Shown here one piece after another: positions 8,681-17,258 of a DNA stretch of 64,000 bases. The DNA comes from an uncultured bacterium (GTDB lineage: Bacteria; DUMJ01): contig CALGNK010000016.1 in NCBI GenBank assembly GCA_937958695.1, positions 1 through 64,000 of the forward strand, written 5' to 3'. Position numbers and translations under genes: made by a program. The notes beneath the pieces are model-generated. The model was given only the letters and a program-made list of their open reading frames with translations. It ran no database searches and had not been told where the DNA came from. The first letter of the stretch is position 1. Every line of letters begins with the position of its first letter.

Positions 8681-10483
8681 TCATAATTTATAGTCGAACC
8701 TAAGATATAATAACCTTCCATAAGATGGACCTATGATATTATCGAGATAACTTGAATCTCGATTTTCATACCCTATAGTAAATAAAAGAGACTTTGTCAA
8801 TTCAAATCTCATCTCTATTCTAGCCGAGGAGAGTAAACTAGCATTCGAAGTTCTAAAATACTCTAGAGTTAATGCACTATAATCAGTTATCTTATAATTA
8901 ATGGATAGATTTATTCCAATATCTGCATAGGACTGACTCTTAATATTGTCATTCATTAATACTCCAAATAGTCTACCTTTAAGAGTTAGATATGAAAGTG
9001 GATATGTCTTTTCCTCTATAAATGTACTTAGGACATCTATAGACAATCTCTCATTCCTGGCTAGCCTATACGAGAGGCCAGTTATAATATCAGATATCAG
9101 CTGGTGATTAAAGCTCAAGTCTAAGCTTTTCAATCCATCTTGTATATAGATTCCCTCTAAGATAAGAGTATTCTTATCACTTATAGGAATATTACCATCT
9201 ATGATTATACCAGATCTTACAGTTGTACTAACAGGGTTACTTGTTGATAGGTCAATTATTGTAACTGGTCCTCCAGAAATAACCAAACCTCTAGGTTCCT
9301 CTCTCTTTTTTCCTGGTAATTTAGTCGAAATATATGTACTAGTTTCTAAGGCTGGTAATACACCTCTTACTAGTTCCTCGGGGACCTCCCTGGCGTAGAG
9401 TAAGACAGTAAAAGAATCTCTTAACATTTCATTAGAGCCTATATGTGGCCTAAAGGCTCCAAATCCTCTTGATAATTCTCTATAATCAGTTATTCCCCCA
9501 AGAATAGCTATCTTATCTGGTTCTAAAGATACTACTGTTTTAGTAGAGCCCAAAGATTTCTTAAGGTCCCCTTCTATATAACTAGCAAGTAGTTCCAGAT
9601 TAAGCCTTACCTTGTTATCTATAACCTCAGCGGAAATACCCATCTCTATATCTGCAGAGAAAGGTACCGTAGTAGTATAGTTTTCTATCGAAAATGTCCT
9701 AAATGTCTTCTCTTCCAATAGTATACTAGATCTTTCCCCTTCTAAGACCAAGAACTTAGATCTAGCAGACTGAACAATATTATTTCTCTTCTTTAGGATA
9801 TCCATAATAACATCTATGTTAGTGGTATTATTATAGAAATATCCAAGCGTTAAATCGGCAAAGTATATACCGGTACTATAAACCTCAGATTCTCCATCTA
9901 ACTTCCATTTCACATTTACATCTGTAGGTAATATCTTACTTATCTCGCTATAAGAGGTCTTGGTGTAAAGGACGTCTACATAGACAAGGCGGGAAGGCCT
10001 ATCTATCTCTCTAATCTTACTGACTATGTTATCTATCATAGAATTTGGAGCGGTTATAGAGATCATATTCAAAGAGCTATCTAATCTTACAAACTGAGAA
10101 AAGGTATCACTTATCTTCTGTCTCATTGCTTCTACAGATAGATATTTAGGTCTATAAAAGATGGTCTTTGAAAGGTTATTAAAAATAACATTCTTTATAT
10201 CTGGAGAACCAACTAGATAGTAGCCTTCTTTTTTGGCATATACGTATCCATAGTTAGATAAAATGATATCCAAAGCCCTTTCCAAAGGCATATCTTTAAG
10301 ATCAGCAGAGACAAAACCTTCCACTGTATTATCTAACACTATTATTACCCCTGTCTGGCTCGAAATATCTCTAAGTGCCTGTCTAATATCTGTATCTACA
10401 AATACATTATTCACAAGGCTTTCAGCGTTTAAATTAAAAGGTAAAAGTAAGAAGATAATAAAAATAAATAAAATATTTTTCAT
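8681..10483 (-). CDS. Degenerate secretin paralogue with C-terminal beta-barrel-like extension
   Basis: A 600-residue exported protein with a signal peptide (cleavage after about residue 20, LNAE). Its N-terminal STN/N0-like domain (NVFVDTDIRQALRDIS) is nearly identical to that of the secretin encoded just upstream, so the two arose by duplication. A short N1-type domain and a secretin-like core follow. The core lacks the family signature VPxLGDIPxLGxLF; the equivalent region reads GAFRPHIGSNEMLRDS. The last 200 or so residues are amphipathic beta strands resembling an outer-membrane barrel, ending in RFDYKL. It may be a modified outer-membrane pore or a partner of the true secretin. The order of domains is visible in the sequence; the function is inferred. 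Confidence 0.75.
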   Translation of the reverse strand: MKNILFIFIIFLLLPFNLNAESLVNNVFVDTDIRQALRDISSQTGVIIVLDNTVEGFVSADLKDMPLERALDIILSNYGYVYAKKEGYYLVGSPDIKNVIFNNLSKTIFYRPKYLSVEAMRQKISDTFSQFVRLDSSLNMISITAPNSMIDNIVSKIREIDRPSRLVYVDVLYTKTSYSEISKILPTDVNVKWKLDGESEVYSTGIYFADLTLGYFYNNTTNIDVIMDILKKRNNIVQSARSKFLVLEGERSSILLEEKTFRTFSIENYTTTVPFSADIEMGISAEVIDNKVRLNLELLASYIEGDLKKSLGSTKTVVSLEPDKIAILGGITDYRELSRGFGAFRPHIGSNEMLRDSFTVLLYAREVPEELVRGVLPALETSTYISTKLPGKKREEPRGLVISGGPVTIIDLSTSNPVSTTVRSGIIIDGNIPISDKNTLILEGIYIQDGLKSLDLSFNHQLISDIITGLSYRLARNERLSIDVLSTFIEEKTYPLSYLTLKGRLFGVLMNDNIKSQSYADIGINLSINYKITDYSALTLEYFRTSNASLLSSARIEMRFELTKSLLFTIGYENRDSSYLDNIIGPSYGRLLYLRFDYKL

Positions 10484-10492
10484 CTTCTCCTC

Positions 10493-11707
10493 TTACTTAG
10501 GAGATTCAAGCTCATTTACTATTTTGCAAGTAAGAAATATCAATATATCACTGATCTCCTTAGTCTTTCTCTTACTAGAAAATAATGCTCCTAAAATGGG
10601 GATATCTCCCAATATAGGGACTTTATCTATTACTTCTCTTTCGATCTCTTGTTTTAATCCTCCAATAACTACTGTTTGATTATCCTTTATCCTAATTGTA
10701 GTAGATACTATCCTTCTTAATGCGGTAGGGGTCTCTACCCCCATCTGAACATCGCTAACCTCCGTTGATATTGTAAGAAAAAGGCTATCCGGTTCATTTC
10801 CATCTGATTCTATAACCCTAGGAAGTATCTTTAGTATAATGCCACCCTTTATCATCTGTAATGTCCTAGTTAGTGTTGTCTCTGTTCCAGTAGTAATAAT
10901 GACGTATTCCTCCCTACCAAGCTCTATAGATGCCTCTTTACCATCTAAGGTTGATATCTTTGGTGATGCCTTGACCTTTGCCTTTCCCTCTTCAACCAAA
11001 GCCTTCAGTTTGATAAATATCTTCTGTGCAGAGTCTAGGTTAAATACTATTCCACTAGCATAGGAATAATTAAGTCCTACCGTCCCTGTAGTGTCAGTTA
11101 CTTCACCGGTTGGTAAAGATATGCCAAAGCTACCCTCTAAACTCTCTCCACCGCTCTCTGATAATTCTAAGACAACACTCTCTATTATTACCTGTTTCCT
11201 AGGTTTATCTAGTTTGGATATATCCTGTTTTATCCTTTCTATAATCTCTCTTGAGGATGTAACAGTTATTATGTTGTTTATGGGATCAACCTTTATATAT
11301 GGAGAGTAAAAATCGCTTAATAAGCCTGCTACCGACCTTGCATCAAGATATTTTATCTTTATATGCTCAGTAGTTGTAAGGTTGTTAAATGTGGTACTTT
11401 TTGTATCTGGTAACCCTACCAGATAATAATCCCCCATCCACTTATATGTATAACCACCGCCTGCTAAGACTATCTCCAGGGCTTTTTCTAGAGGGACATC
11501 TTTTAAATCTGCCGTTATCCAACCTTGAACCGTATTATCGGCGATAATATTAATCCCAGCCTGAGCGGAAATATCTCTAAGAGCCTGACGGAGCTCTGTA
11601 TCAACAAAGACGTTAGTTATAAGTATATCCCTTGTAGGGACACTAGCTATAGCAGTTGACCAGGGTAGTAAAGATGCTACTAATAAAATAAATAGGAACC
11701 TTCTCAT
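10493..11707 (-). CDS. Secretin (PilQ/GspD family), short form
   Basis: Outer-membrane secretin of 404 residues with signal peptide (first about 20 residues), an STN/N0 domain (residues 28-85), an N1-type domain (about 110-165) and the secretin core. The core ends with the diagnostic VPILGDIPILGALF at residues 363-376, followed by SDILIFLTCKIV. It lacks extra N2/N3 repeats and an S domain, so it is minimal. It sits in the secreted-protein operon rather than with pilBTC, starting 4 nt inside the preceding gene (ATGA). It could serve the type IV pilus or, as the operon suggests, a dedicated export route for the small secreted proteins upstream. Confidence 0.88.
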   Translation of the reverse strand: MRRFLFILLVASLLPWSTAIASVPTRDILITNVFVDTELRQALRDISAQAGINIIADNTVQGWITADLKDVPLEKALEIVLAGGGYTYKWMGDYYLVGLPDTKSTTFNNLTTTEHIKIKYLDARSVAGLLSDFYSPYIKVDPINNIITVTSSREIIERIKQDISKLDKPRKQVIIESVVLELSESGGESLEGSFGISLPTGEVTDTTGTVGLNYSYASGIVFNLDSAQKIFIKLKALVEEGKAKVKASPKISTLDGKEASIELGREEYVIITTGTETTLTRTLQMIKGGIILKILPRVIESDGNEPDSLFLTISTEVSDVQMGVETPTALRRIVSTTIRIKDNQTVVIGGLKQEIEREVIDKVPILGDIPILGALFSSKRKTKEISDILIFLTCKIVNELESPK

Positions 11708-13335
11708 TCCTTAACCTCCTCTTTTTTCTCTATTTTAAACTCCTTCTCGAGCGTTGCCCATCTCTTTTCTCCAAAATTTACCTTAACAACCGCTATATAC
11801 TCTCCAGGCTCAATAGGTTGAGTGTAGAGGAGCATAAATTGTCTTATCCCTTCAGGTAAGACGATTACCTCTCCATCAGAGAATGGAATCTCTTCTACTA
11901 ATACTTTGGGCTTCTCCTTATCGGCTCCCTTTGTCTTTATGGTGAGGAATGCACTAGCCTTTAGATGTATATTCCCTGTATTTTTAAATAGAGCCAAGAA
12001 CTGTGGAAAGGCGGATTCTCCAAAACCTACCAAATTGATATCCTGAACCTCTCCTGAGTATTTTAAGTCTCCAGGGACAGTAACCAGATACAGTGTATCT
12101 AATATAGTAACAAGTCCCTCTTTAGAGGATGGGTCTGAAACCTCAAAAGAAACATTAGCATATCTACCACCAGGCTTTATATCCCTAGGTGGTGTTACAT
12201 TAACCCTAACTGAACGTCTCTCATTTGGCTTTAATGAAAAACTATTAATGTCGGTCTTTATCCAGTCCACAGAGGAGTATCTAGTATCTTCCGTCTCAAT
12301 AATCTCTCCATTTAACCCTAAGGCTACGTGCTTAGCGCTGACCTTTACATCTACAGACCTCCCTGTCATATTTTGAATAGTTATAACAGAGCTTCTAAAT
12401 GCTCCCGGTGGGGCGGTTATCTCTTGTAGAGAAGGTTCTGCTATAACGTCGATACCTTTACCCCCAGCCAATATCCCAAGTTTAACCTCCCCAGTAGATA
12501 CACTAAATGGAATACTAGCCTTTAATGTGGTAGGAACTCCATATCTTATATACGCATCTGCTATATACTCCCCAGGGGGAAGCATCCTTATGATACTTTT
12601 AAGCTCTGCCTCTGCACCAGGAAATAAAAGTCCCATACCACCACCAAGAGGGATCTCTCTAATCCTTCTACCCAATCTTGATTTTATAATAAGTGTCCCT
12701 TTAGTTTGAACTGTAATATTGCCTTGATTCTTCAATAGGGCAGTAAAGGCTATCATATTGTTATTCTCTATCCTTACGTTCTCTACGTTAAATTCTACTA
12801 GATTTACCTTTCTATCAATCTTCCCTCCAGGTATCGTAACACTTACTATACTTAGTATCTGGGTGGTTATAGTCAAACTGGCAAGCCCTTCCTCCTCCCC
12901 CGCAGAGGTCTTTTTCTCAGGTAAAAGTTCAAATAGTATTGCAGAATATCTGCTCCCATTTACACCTCTAGGTATTGTTACAGAACATTCAATAATCTTT
13001 CCCTCTTGTCCTCTTAATGTTACCTCGCTAGGAGATACTTTTATCCACTCACTACAATCCCAGGGATTTGTCTCATCCTTGGTTAAAAACTGAAAATAAC
13101 CAGCCCTATTTACCTTTACAGGAACAGATCTAATCCTAAAGTTCCCAACACTGCTGGGTTCACTCTCATTTACAAGTAGTATCTCAAACTTCTTAGTCAC
13201 CCCTGGATATGAGGTGATTTCATTGAAAAGAGGTGTTACACTTATATTAATTTGAGAGTAAACTTGAAAAATAAAAGAAAAAAAGATTACTAGCGTAATA
13301 GCTACTGTAACTAGAGTGCAAGCCTTTTTACACAT
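11704..13335 (-). CDS. Secreted tandem Ig-like protein, chaperone-like (DUF916/PapD-like fold suspected)
   Basis: A 543-residue protein with a signal peptide (first about 27 residues). It has two tandem copies of a two-domain beta-sandwich module. Copy 1 runs about 28-285 and copy 2 about 290-535. Each copy contains a W..WI motif (CSEWIKVSPSEV; VDWIKTDINSF), then a P...GGRY(S/A) strand and a closing PGEYIA(D/V) strand. The same module occurs once in the protein at 15544-16332. The pattern recalls periplasmic pilus chaperones or the cell-surface DUF916 family, but I cannot confirm either. AAGGAGGT precedes the ATG. It is followed immediately by the secretin gene. Confidence 0.8.
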   Translation of the reverse strand: MCKKACTLVTVAITLVIFFSFIFQVYSQINISVTPLFNEITSYPGVTKKFEILLVNESEPSSVGNFRIRSVPVKVNRAGYFQFLTKDETNPWDCSEWIKVSPSEVTLRGQEGKIIECSVTIPRGVNGSRYSAILFELLPEKKTSAGEEEGLASLTITTQILSIVSVTIPGGKIDRKVNLVEFNVENVRIENNNMIAFTALLKNQGNITVQTKGTLIIKSRLGRRIREIPLGGGMGLLFPGAEAELKSIIRMLPPGEYIADAYIRYGVPTTLKASIPFSVSTGEVKLGILAGGKGIDVIAEPSLQEITAPPGAFRSSVITIQNMTGRSVDVKVSAKHVALGLNGEIIETEDTRYSSVDWIKTDINSFSLKPNERRSVRVNVTPPRDIKPGGRYANVSFEVSDPSSKEGLVTILDTLYLVTVPGDLKYSGEVQDINLVGFGESAFPQFLALFKNTGNIHLKASAFLTIKTKGADKEKPKVLVEEIPFSDGEVIVLPEGIRQFMLLYTQPIEPGEYIAVVKVNFGEKRWATLEKEFKIEKKEEVKE

Positions 13336-13371
13336 CTTGTTACCTCCTTATCGATTTAAATTATAAATTCA

Positions 13372-13392
13372 GGGGGCCCCTAAGGAGCCCCC
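13372..13392 (-). terminator. Hairpin between the small secreted protein genes and the downstream secretin genes
   Basis: A 9-bp GC-rich stem (13372-13380 with 13384-13392, one G-U pair) closes a 3-nt loop, 8 nt after the stop of the gene at 13401. On the minus strand it is followed by a U-rich stretch (TGAATTTATAATTT). It could terminate most transcripts and so give the small secreted proteins much higher expression than the chaperone-like protein and secretins. Confidence 0.7.
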
Positions 13393-13400
13393 TTAAAACA

Positions 13401-14075
13401 CTACTGTTTAAAATAACCAGTCTCTGGATCTATCCAAGCTTTAATTACTGTAAGTGATAGGAATATCTTAGCATCGTTTTGATACTCACATGCCCTTGTC
13501 TTGGGATAACCACCCTCTGGGTCTTCTCTTATTACAAACTTTATCCATAGATATCCTTCATGATAGCAGAACGGAATTAAAGCTTGGGATGGTAACTGGG
13601 TAGCTTTAACCCACTCAGTTGGCATAGTATCTTTATCTTCACTAAGTCCATAGAATGTCTCTATAGCTTCACCTTGATCGTTCTTTAGATCATCAAAACC
13701 TTCCGCTGTTACTAATACATCTGCATTGGACTTTACCCAGCCCTTTATTGGTCCTGCAACATATACCCCTGGCTTTCTTACTTTGATGTTCCATCCCTGG
13801 GCTCCTAACTCCCATTTTATCCACTGGGCGATAGATGCATGAGTTGCAACATCGATAGTCCAGGTCTTCTTATTGCAGAAACCACTTAAAGCATTACCCT
13901 GATGCCAAGCACGAGCATTAGCTTGAAGACCTCCCAAAGGTTCTGGGACCCAAGTGTTTCCATCCCATCTCCATACCTGTGTTTCCTGTTGTATAGTTAA
14001 CTCACTTGCCCAAGCTAAGCTAGCTATACCCATCACTAAACTTAATACTAGTAGTACTAACAAACCCTTTTTCAC
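13401..14075 (-). CDS. Small secreted protein, SGxCNK family member A
   Basis: A 224-residue exported protein from a GTG start 9 nt after GGAGG; the frame could also open at a TTG three codons earlier. The signal peptide ends about LAWAS. The mature part contains VWRWDG..WV, ARAWHQGNALSGFCNKKTW and IDVATHASIAQW. Its second half has IREDPEGGYPKTRACEYQ and a closing VIKAWIDP. It is clearly homologous to the next gene upstream and, in its N-terminal third, to the protein at 14874. Three conserved cysteines could form disulfides. I know of no named family. Its position and strong translation signals suggest a structural or surface subunit. Confidence 0.85.
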   Translation of the reverse strand: MKKGLLVLLVLSLVMGIASLAWASELTIQQETQVWRWDGNTWVPEPLGGLQANARAWHQGNALSGFCNKKTWTIDVATHASIAQWIKWELGAQGWNIKVRKPGVYVAGPIKGWVKSNADVLVTAEGFDDLKNDQGEAIETFYGLSEDKDTMPTEWVKATQLPSQALIPFCYHEGYLWIKFVIREDPEGGYPKTRACEYQNDAKIFLSLTVIKAWIDPETGYFKQ

Positions 14076-14107
14076 TTCAATCAACCTCCTTTTATAATTT
14101 TTGAAAA

Positions 14108-14797
14108 CTAATTACCTTCAGCAAAAATACCTAAGCCACCCGCATCTAACCAGGGTTTATAAACTGTTACTGTAAGCTTTATCTGGGCATCGTCTTGATA
14201 CTCACACGCCCTTGTCTTGGGATAACCGTCTCCTGCGTCTTCTCTTACGTTAATCTTTATCCACAGGTGGGTGCTATGCGTACAGTATGGGACTCTAAGA
14301 GTCTCTTGGTCTAGCTCTTTTGCCGGGTACCATGTTAGACCATTTGGATATGACTGTCCAAAGGCATACCAAGTCTCTATAGCTTCTCCATCGGCATTCT
14401 TTAGGTCATCAAATCCGGAGAATGTTACTATGACATCTGCATTAGACTTGATAGTTGCACCGATGCAATTGGCTATATATATCCCTGGCTTTCTTACCCT
14501 GAAATACCAACCTTGGGCAGAAAGATTCCACTTTATCCACTGGGCAACAGATGCATGTGTAGCAACATCAATAGTCCAAGTCTCTTTATTGCAATAGCCA
14601 CTTTGAACAACACCCTGATGCCAGGCACGAGCCTTAGCATTCTTCGCACCTGTAGGTTCTAAAAGCCATCCTCCAGTTTCATCATCCCATCTCCATACCT
14701 TAACCTCATCTTGGAGCTGTAGCTCACTTGCCCATGCTAGACTTACTATCCCCATTAATAGAGCTGTTACTATTCCTACCAATAATATCTTCTTCAC
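14108..14797 (-). CDS. Small secreted protein, SGxCNK family member B
   Basis: A 229-residue exported protein, paralogue of the gene at 13401. I place the start at the GTG at 14797 because AAAGGAGGTGA, an essentially perfect anti-16S match, lies 4 nt upstream. The longer open frame to 14893 would add residues in front of the signal peptide. The signal peptide ends about LAWAS. Shared motifs are VWRWDDETGGW, ARAWHQG, SGYCNKETWTID, VATHASVAQWIKW, VREDAGDGYPKTRACEYQ and a final VYKPWLD. No catalytic motif is evident. The function is unknown; an abundant surface or fibre protein is a reasonable guess. Confidence 0.85.
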   Translation of the reverse strand: MKKILLVGIVTALLMGIVSLAWASELQLQDEVKVWRWDDETGGWLLEPTGAKNAKARAWHQGVVQSGYCNKETWTIDVATHASVAQWIKWNLSAQGWYFRVRKPGIYIANCIGATIKSNADVIVTFSGFDDLKNADGEAIETWYAFGQSYPNGLTWYPAKELDQETLRVPYCTHSTHLWIKINVREDAGDGYPKTRACEYQDDAQIKLTVTVYKPWLDAGGLGIFAEGN

Positions 14798-14873
14798 AAT
14801 TTCACCTCCTTTCGAATTAAATCTTATATAAACAGGTAGAGGATTTCCCCTACTTATGTTAACTGCAAGACAA

Positions 14874-15554
14874 TTATTTTTCGCCATATGCAATCACCAA
14901 TATTTCACCAGTTGTTATAGAATACCCGGTTCCACCAATTGTATAATTTAACGTTGCACCTTTATTTAGATAATATGTCCCGGGTGATGTAAATTCCTGC
15001 TTACCTCCCGGATTTAGCTTTGTATAAACCTTGAGTATCAATTCTGCCTCCCCAGAAAAGTTATTACCTATTATCCAAGTAATGTAGGTGTGGTACATCT
15101 GTCCAGGACCATATGTATAGTTTACTGTCCCCTGAGAGACATAGAGAGGTGGGTCTTGAACCCCAAGCTGTGGTTCAAAGGTATCTTTGACAACTACATT
15201 ATCTATGGGATTATTAGAAGATATCTTTATTATTATCTTCCATTCCGCATATTGGTGTGTTGGAACTCTAAATGTACCATCGGGCAGTATCTCAATGTTG
15301 GATGTTACAGGAACTGCAATCTTACTAAAGTTAAATTCAGGAATCTCGACCTTTGCCTTTGTAGAGACATTTATCTCCCAGATGCTCTTATTACAATATC
15401 CACTAACACTATCCCCTAGACCCTCAGCAGAACCGTATGGATTTAGACCATCTAATTTTTCCCACTGTCCTGTATCTGGGTTATAGCGGTAAAAACTCAT
15501 ACCAAGCATTAGAAACATAAAAAAGACTAATAAAAACTTTGTATTAAATCTCAT
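14874..15554 (-). CDS. Secreted DUF11-like protein with SGxCNK N-terminal motif (member C)
   Basis: A 226-residue exported protein. The ATG at 15554 is preferred (GAAGGTGG upstream, followed by a clear signal peptide); it overlaps the preceding gene by 11 nt. After the signal peptide comes YRYNPDTGQWEKL, then SVSGYCNKSIWEINVSTKAKV, the same N-terminal motif seen in members A and B. The rest is different: an Ig-like domain resembling DUF11 repeats (DNVVVKDTFEPQLGV, then YITWIIGNNFSGEAELILKV). It is probably a minor or tip component of whatever A and B form. That role is an inference from gene order and shared motif. Confidence 0.8.
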   Translation of the reverse strand: MRFNTKFLLVFFMFLMLGMSFYRYNPDTGQWEKLDGLNPYGSAEGLGDSVSGYCNKSIWEINVSTKAKVEIPEFNFSKIAVPVTSNIEILPDGTFRVPTHQYAEWKIIIKISSNNPIDNVVVKDTFEPQLGVQDPPLYVSQGTVNYTYGPGQMYHTYITWIIGNNFSGEAELILKVYTKLNPGGKQEFTSPGTYYLNKGATLNYTIGGTGYSITTGEILVIAYGEK

Positions 15555-16332
15555 AGCCCACCTTCCCACTAATTTTTTCTTCGATACAACTGTCAGCGCC
15601 ATAGTTTACTTTCAGATAAGCTGTAAAATCTCCAGGCTTTGGATGTCTCCAGACGGTCCTAATTATCCTTCTTCCTTCGGGAAGTATTGTAGTTGCATCC
15701 TTTAGAGGTATAGTCCTTATCCTTTTATCCTTAGCATCCTTTATATTTACACTCCCTTCTAACTTCAAAAACGTATTCCCTAGATTTCTCAATGCTGTAG
15801 AAAAGATTACCTCTTCTGGGGTATTCTTCTCTATAGTGAAGGATTCTAAAGCTAATCTTTTTCTCTCTGTTGATGGTATGGAAATAAATACTAATGTCCC
15901 TGTTTTGATCTTAACCATCATACTTCTAGAGATGCCTTCGCTACTATTTATGTCAAAGGTTATTGCTGAATATCTTCCACCGGAAGCATCAGAAGGGACT
16001 AAAATTCTACCTTTAACGTCATAGTTGTCCCCAGGAGGTATAATAAAGTTTTTATCCTCTAAAGTGATCCAATCTCTACAGCTCCACTTATCAGGCTCAT
16101 CAATTATCACTAATGTTCCATTTTCCTCAAATATAAATGATGATACGCTACTCTTTACCTTTAATATTGAAGCACTTAGATTAATAAGAGAGATAGAGAA
16201 GTCGTACTTAGTTTTAGGTGCCAGAGAAAGTTCTATTATTGATGGGGAAATACTAACCCTTATCTCTTTTAGAGGATCCTCAACTAGATATGATGAACCA
16301 AATAGTCTAGTACAGATAAGTATTTTCTCCAT
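15544..16332 (-). CDS. Single-module Ig-like chaperone-like protein
   Basis: A 262-residue protein with one copy of the module that is duplicated in the 543-residue protein of this operon. Shared landmarks are an opening ISPSIIELSLAPKTKYDFSI, CRDWITLEDKNFIIPPG, ASGGRYSAITFDI, NLGNTFLKLEG and the closing PGDFTAYLKVNYG. It starts with a TAATG overlap with the preceding gene and GGTGG upstream. Unlike its relatives it lacks an obvious signal peptide (MEKILICTRLFGSSYL is only weakly hydrophobic). Its export route is therefore unclear, or the N-terminus may be damaged. A periplasmic chaperone for the small secreted proteins is one hypothesis. Confidence 0.75.
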   Translation of the reverse strand: MEKILICTRLFGSSYLVEDPLKEIRVSISPSIIELSLAPKTKYDFSISLINLSASILKVKSSVSSFIFEENGTLVIIDEPDKWSCRDWITLEDKNFIIPPGDNYDVKGRILVPSDASGGRYSAITFDINSSEGISRSMMVKIKTGTLVFISIPSTERKRLALESFTIEKNTPEEVIFSTALRNLGNTFLKLEGSVNIKDAKDKRIRTIPLKDATTILPEGRRIIRTVWRHPKPGDFTAYLKVNYGADSCIEEKISGKVGYEI

Positions 16333-17258
16333 TATAGTCCACCCTGGAATAGAAATGTTAAACTTCCCATATACTCTCCAGCCAAGACAGATTCATCGGT
16401 TTTAAGTTTAAAATCAAGAGGTATTGTAAACTCTCCCTTCTTATTACCGGTAAGTATGGTTATATAGGAGTTGGAAAGTTGTAAATAATCATTATTGCCA
16501 ACTTTTATATATAAACGACTAGGTGGTATAGGCGGAATTGTTTTATTCTTATACTTTTTAGACTCCTCGTACTCTACTAATTCTGTAGCTTTGCACTGAA
16601 CAGACCAATTTTTATTGTTAGTCTTTATCTCTAACATTAAAGTCTCCATAGATTCCCACTCACCAGGTCTAGGAACTAAGAATGATAACGTATTTGGTGT
16701 GATATTTATAGTATCTTGAGGCTTTTTTATCTTTCTTCTAGAATCAGATAAGATAGTTACCGAAAATATCGGCTTTATCGTTATAGTGATCGGCAAAGAA
16801 TAAATCTTGGTAAATTCTTCCTTCCCATTTGAGATATGTCTATAGCTAAAAAGAATACTACCCTGATAAAACCCAGGTTCATCTGACCAGCTCGGCTTAT
16901 ATATTATATTCAGCCTGGGAATGAATACCGAATTATTTCTTTTACCTCCAGCAAGTCTTACCTTACTGTTAAAAGGTGTAAAAAATGTATCAAATGGGTT
17001 TATACCAAGTGCAAATAGGAACCTCTCTCTGGGAATTCCTACTATATCTAATTCGCAGAATAATTCCCAGATATCTGCGTCTATAGAACCTGTTACATCT
17101 ATATGTTGTGCATATATATCTGAGATCTTATCTACTATAAACTCTACTTTGGAAGGGGTAAATGATATAAAGGTTAAGGCTTTATTCTGTGAAAAGCCAC
17201 CAGGTATGATTAAAACTATTAAACTGATAATTTCTAATAACGTGATCAATCTTTTCAT
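16332..17258 (-). CDS. Unrecognised secreted beta-rich protein, first gene of the secreted-protein operon
   Basis: A 308-residue exported protein with a signal peptide ending about GGFSQ. I place the start at the ATG at 17258, 5 nt after GGAGG. The frame can be opened earlier by a GTG at 17270, but that overlaps the ribosome binding site. The mature part appears to be two beta-sandwich domains, each closing with a similar strand (PGFYQGSILFSY at mid-protein, AGEYMGSLTFLF at the end). I recognise no family. It is the first gene of the operon and shares the closing GxYxGSxxF strand style of Ig-like adhesin or chaperone domains. Confidence 0.75.
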   Translation of the reverse strand: MKRLITLLEIISLIVLIIPGGFSQNKALTFISFTPSKVEFIVDKISDIYAQHIDVTGSIDADIWELFCELDIVGIPRERFLFALGINPFDTFFTPFNSKVRLAGGKRNNSVFIPRLNIIYKPSWSDEPGFYQGSILFSYRHISNGKEEFTKIYSLPITITIKPIFSVTILSDSRRKIKKPQDTINITPNTLSFLVPRPGEWESMETLMLEIKTNNKNWSVQCKATELVEYEESKKYKNKTIPPIPPSRLYIKVGNNDYLQLSNSYITILTGNKKGEFTIPLDFKLKTDESVLAGEYMGSLTFLFQGGL

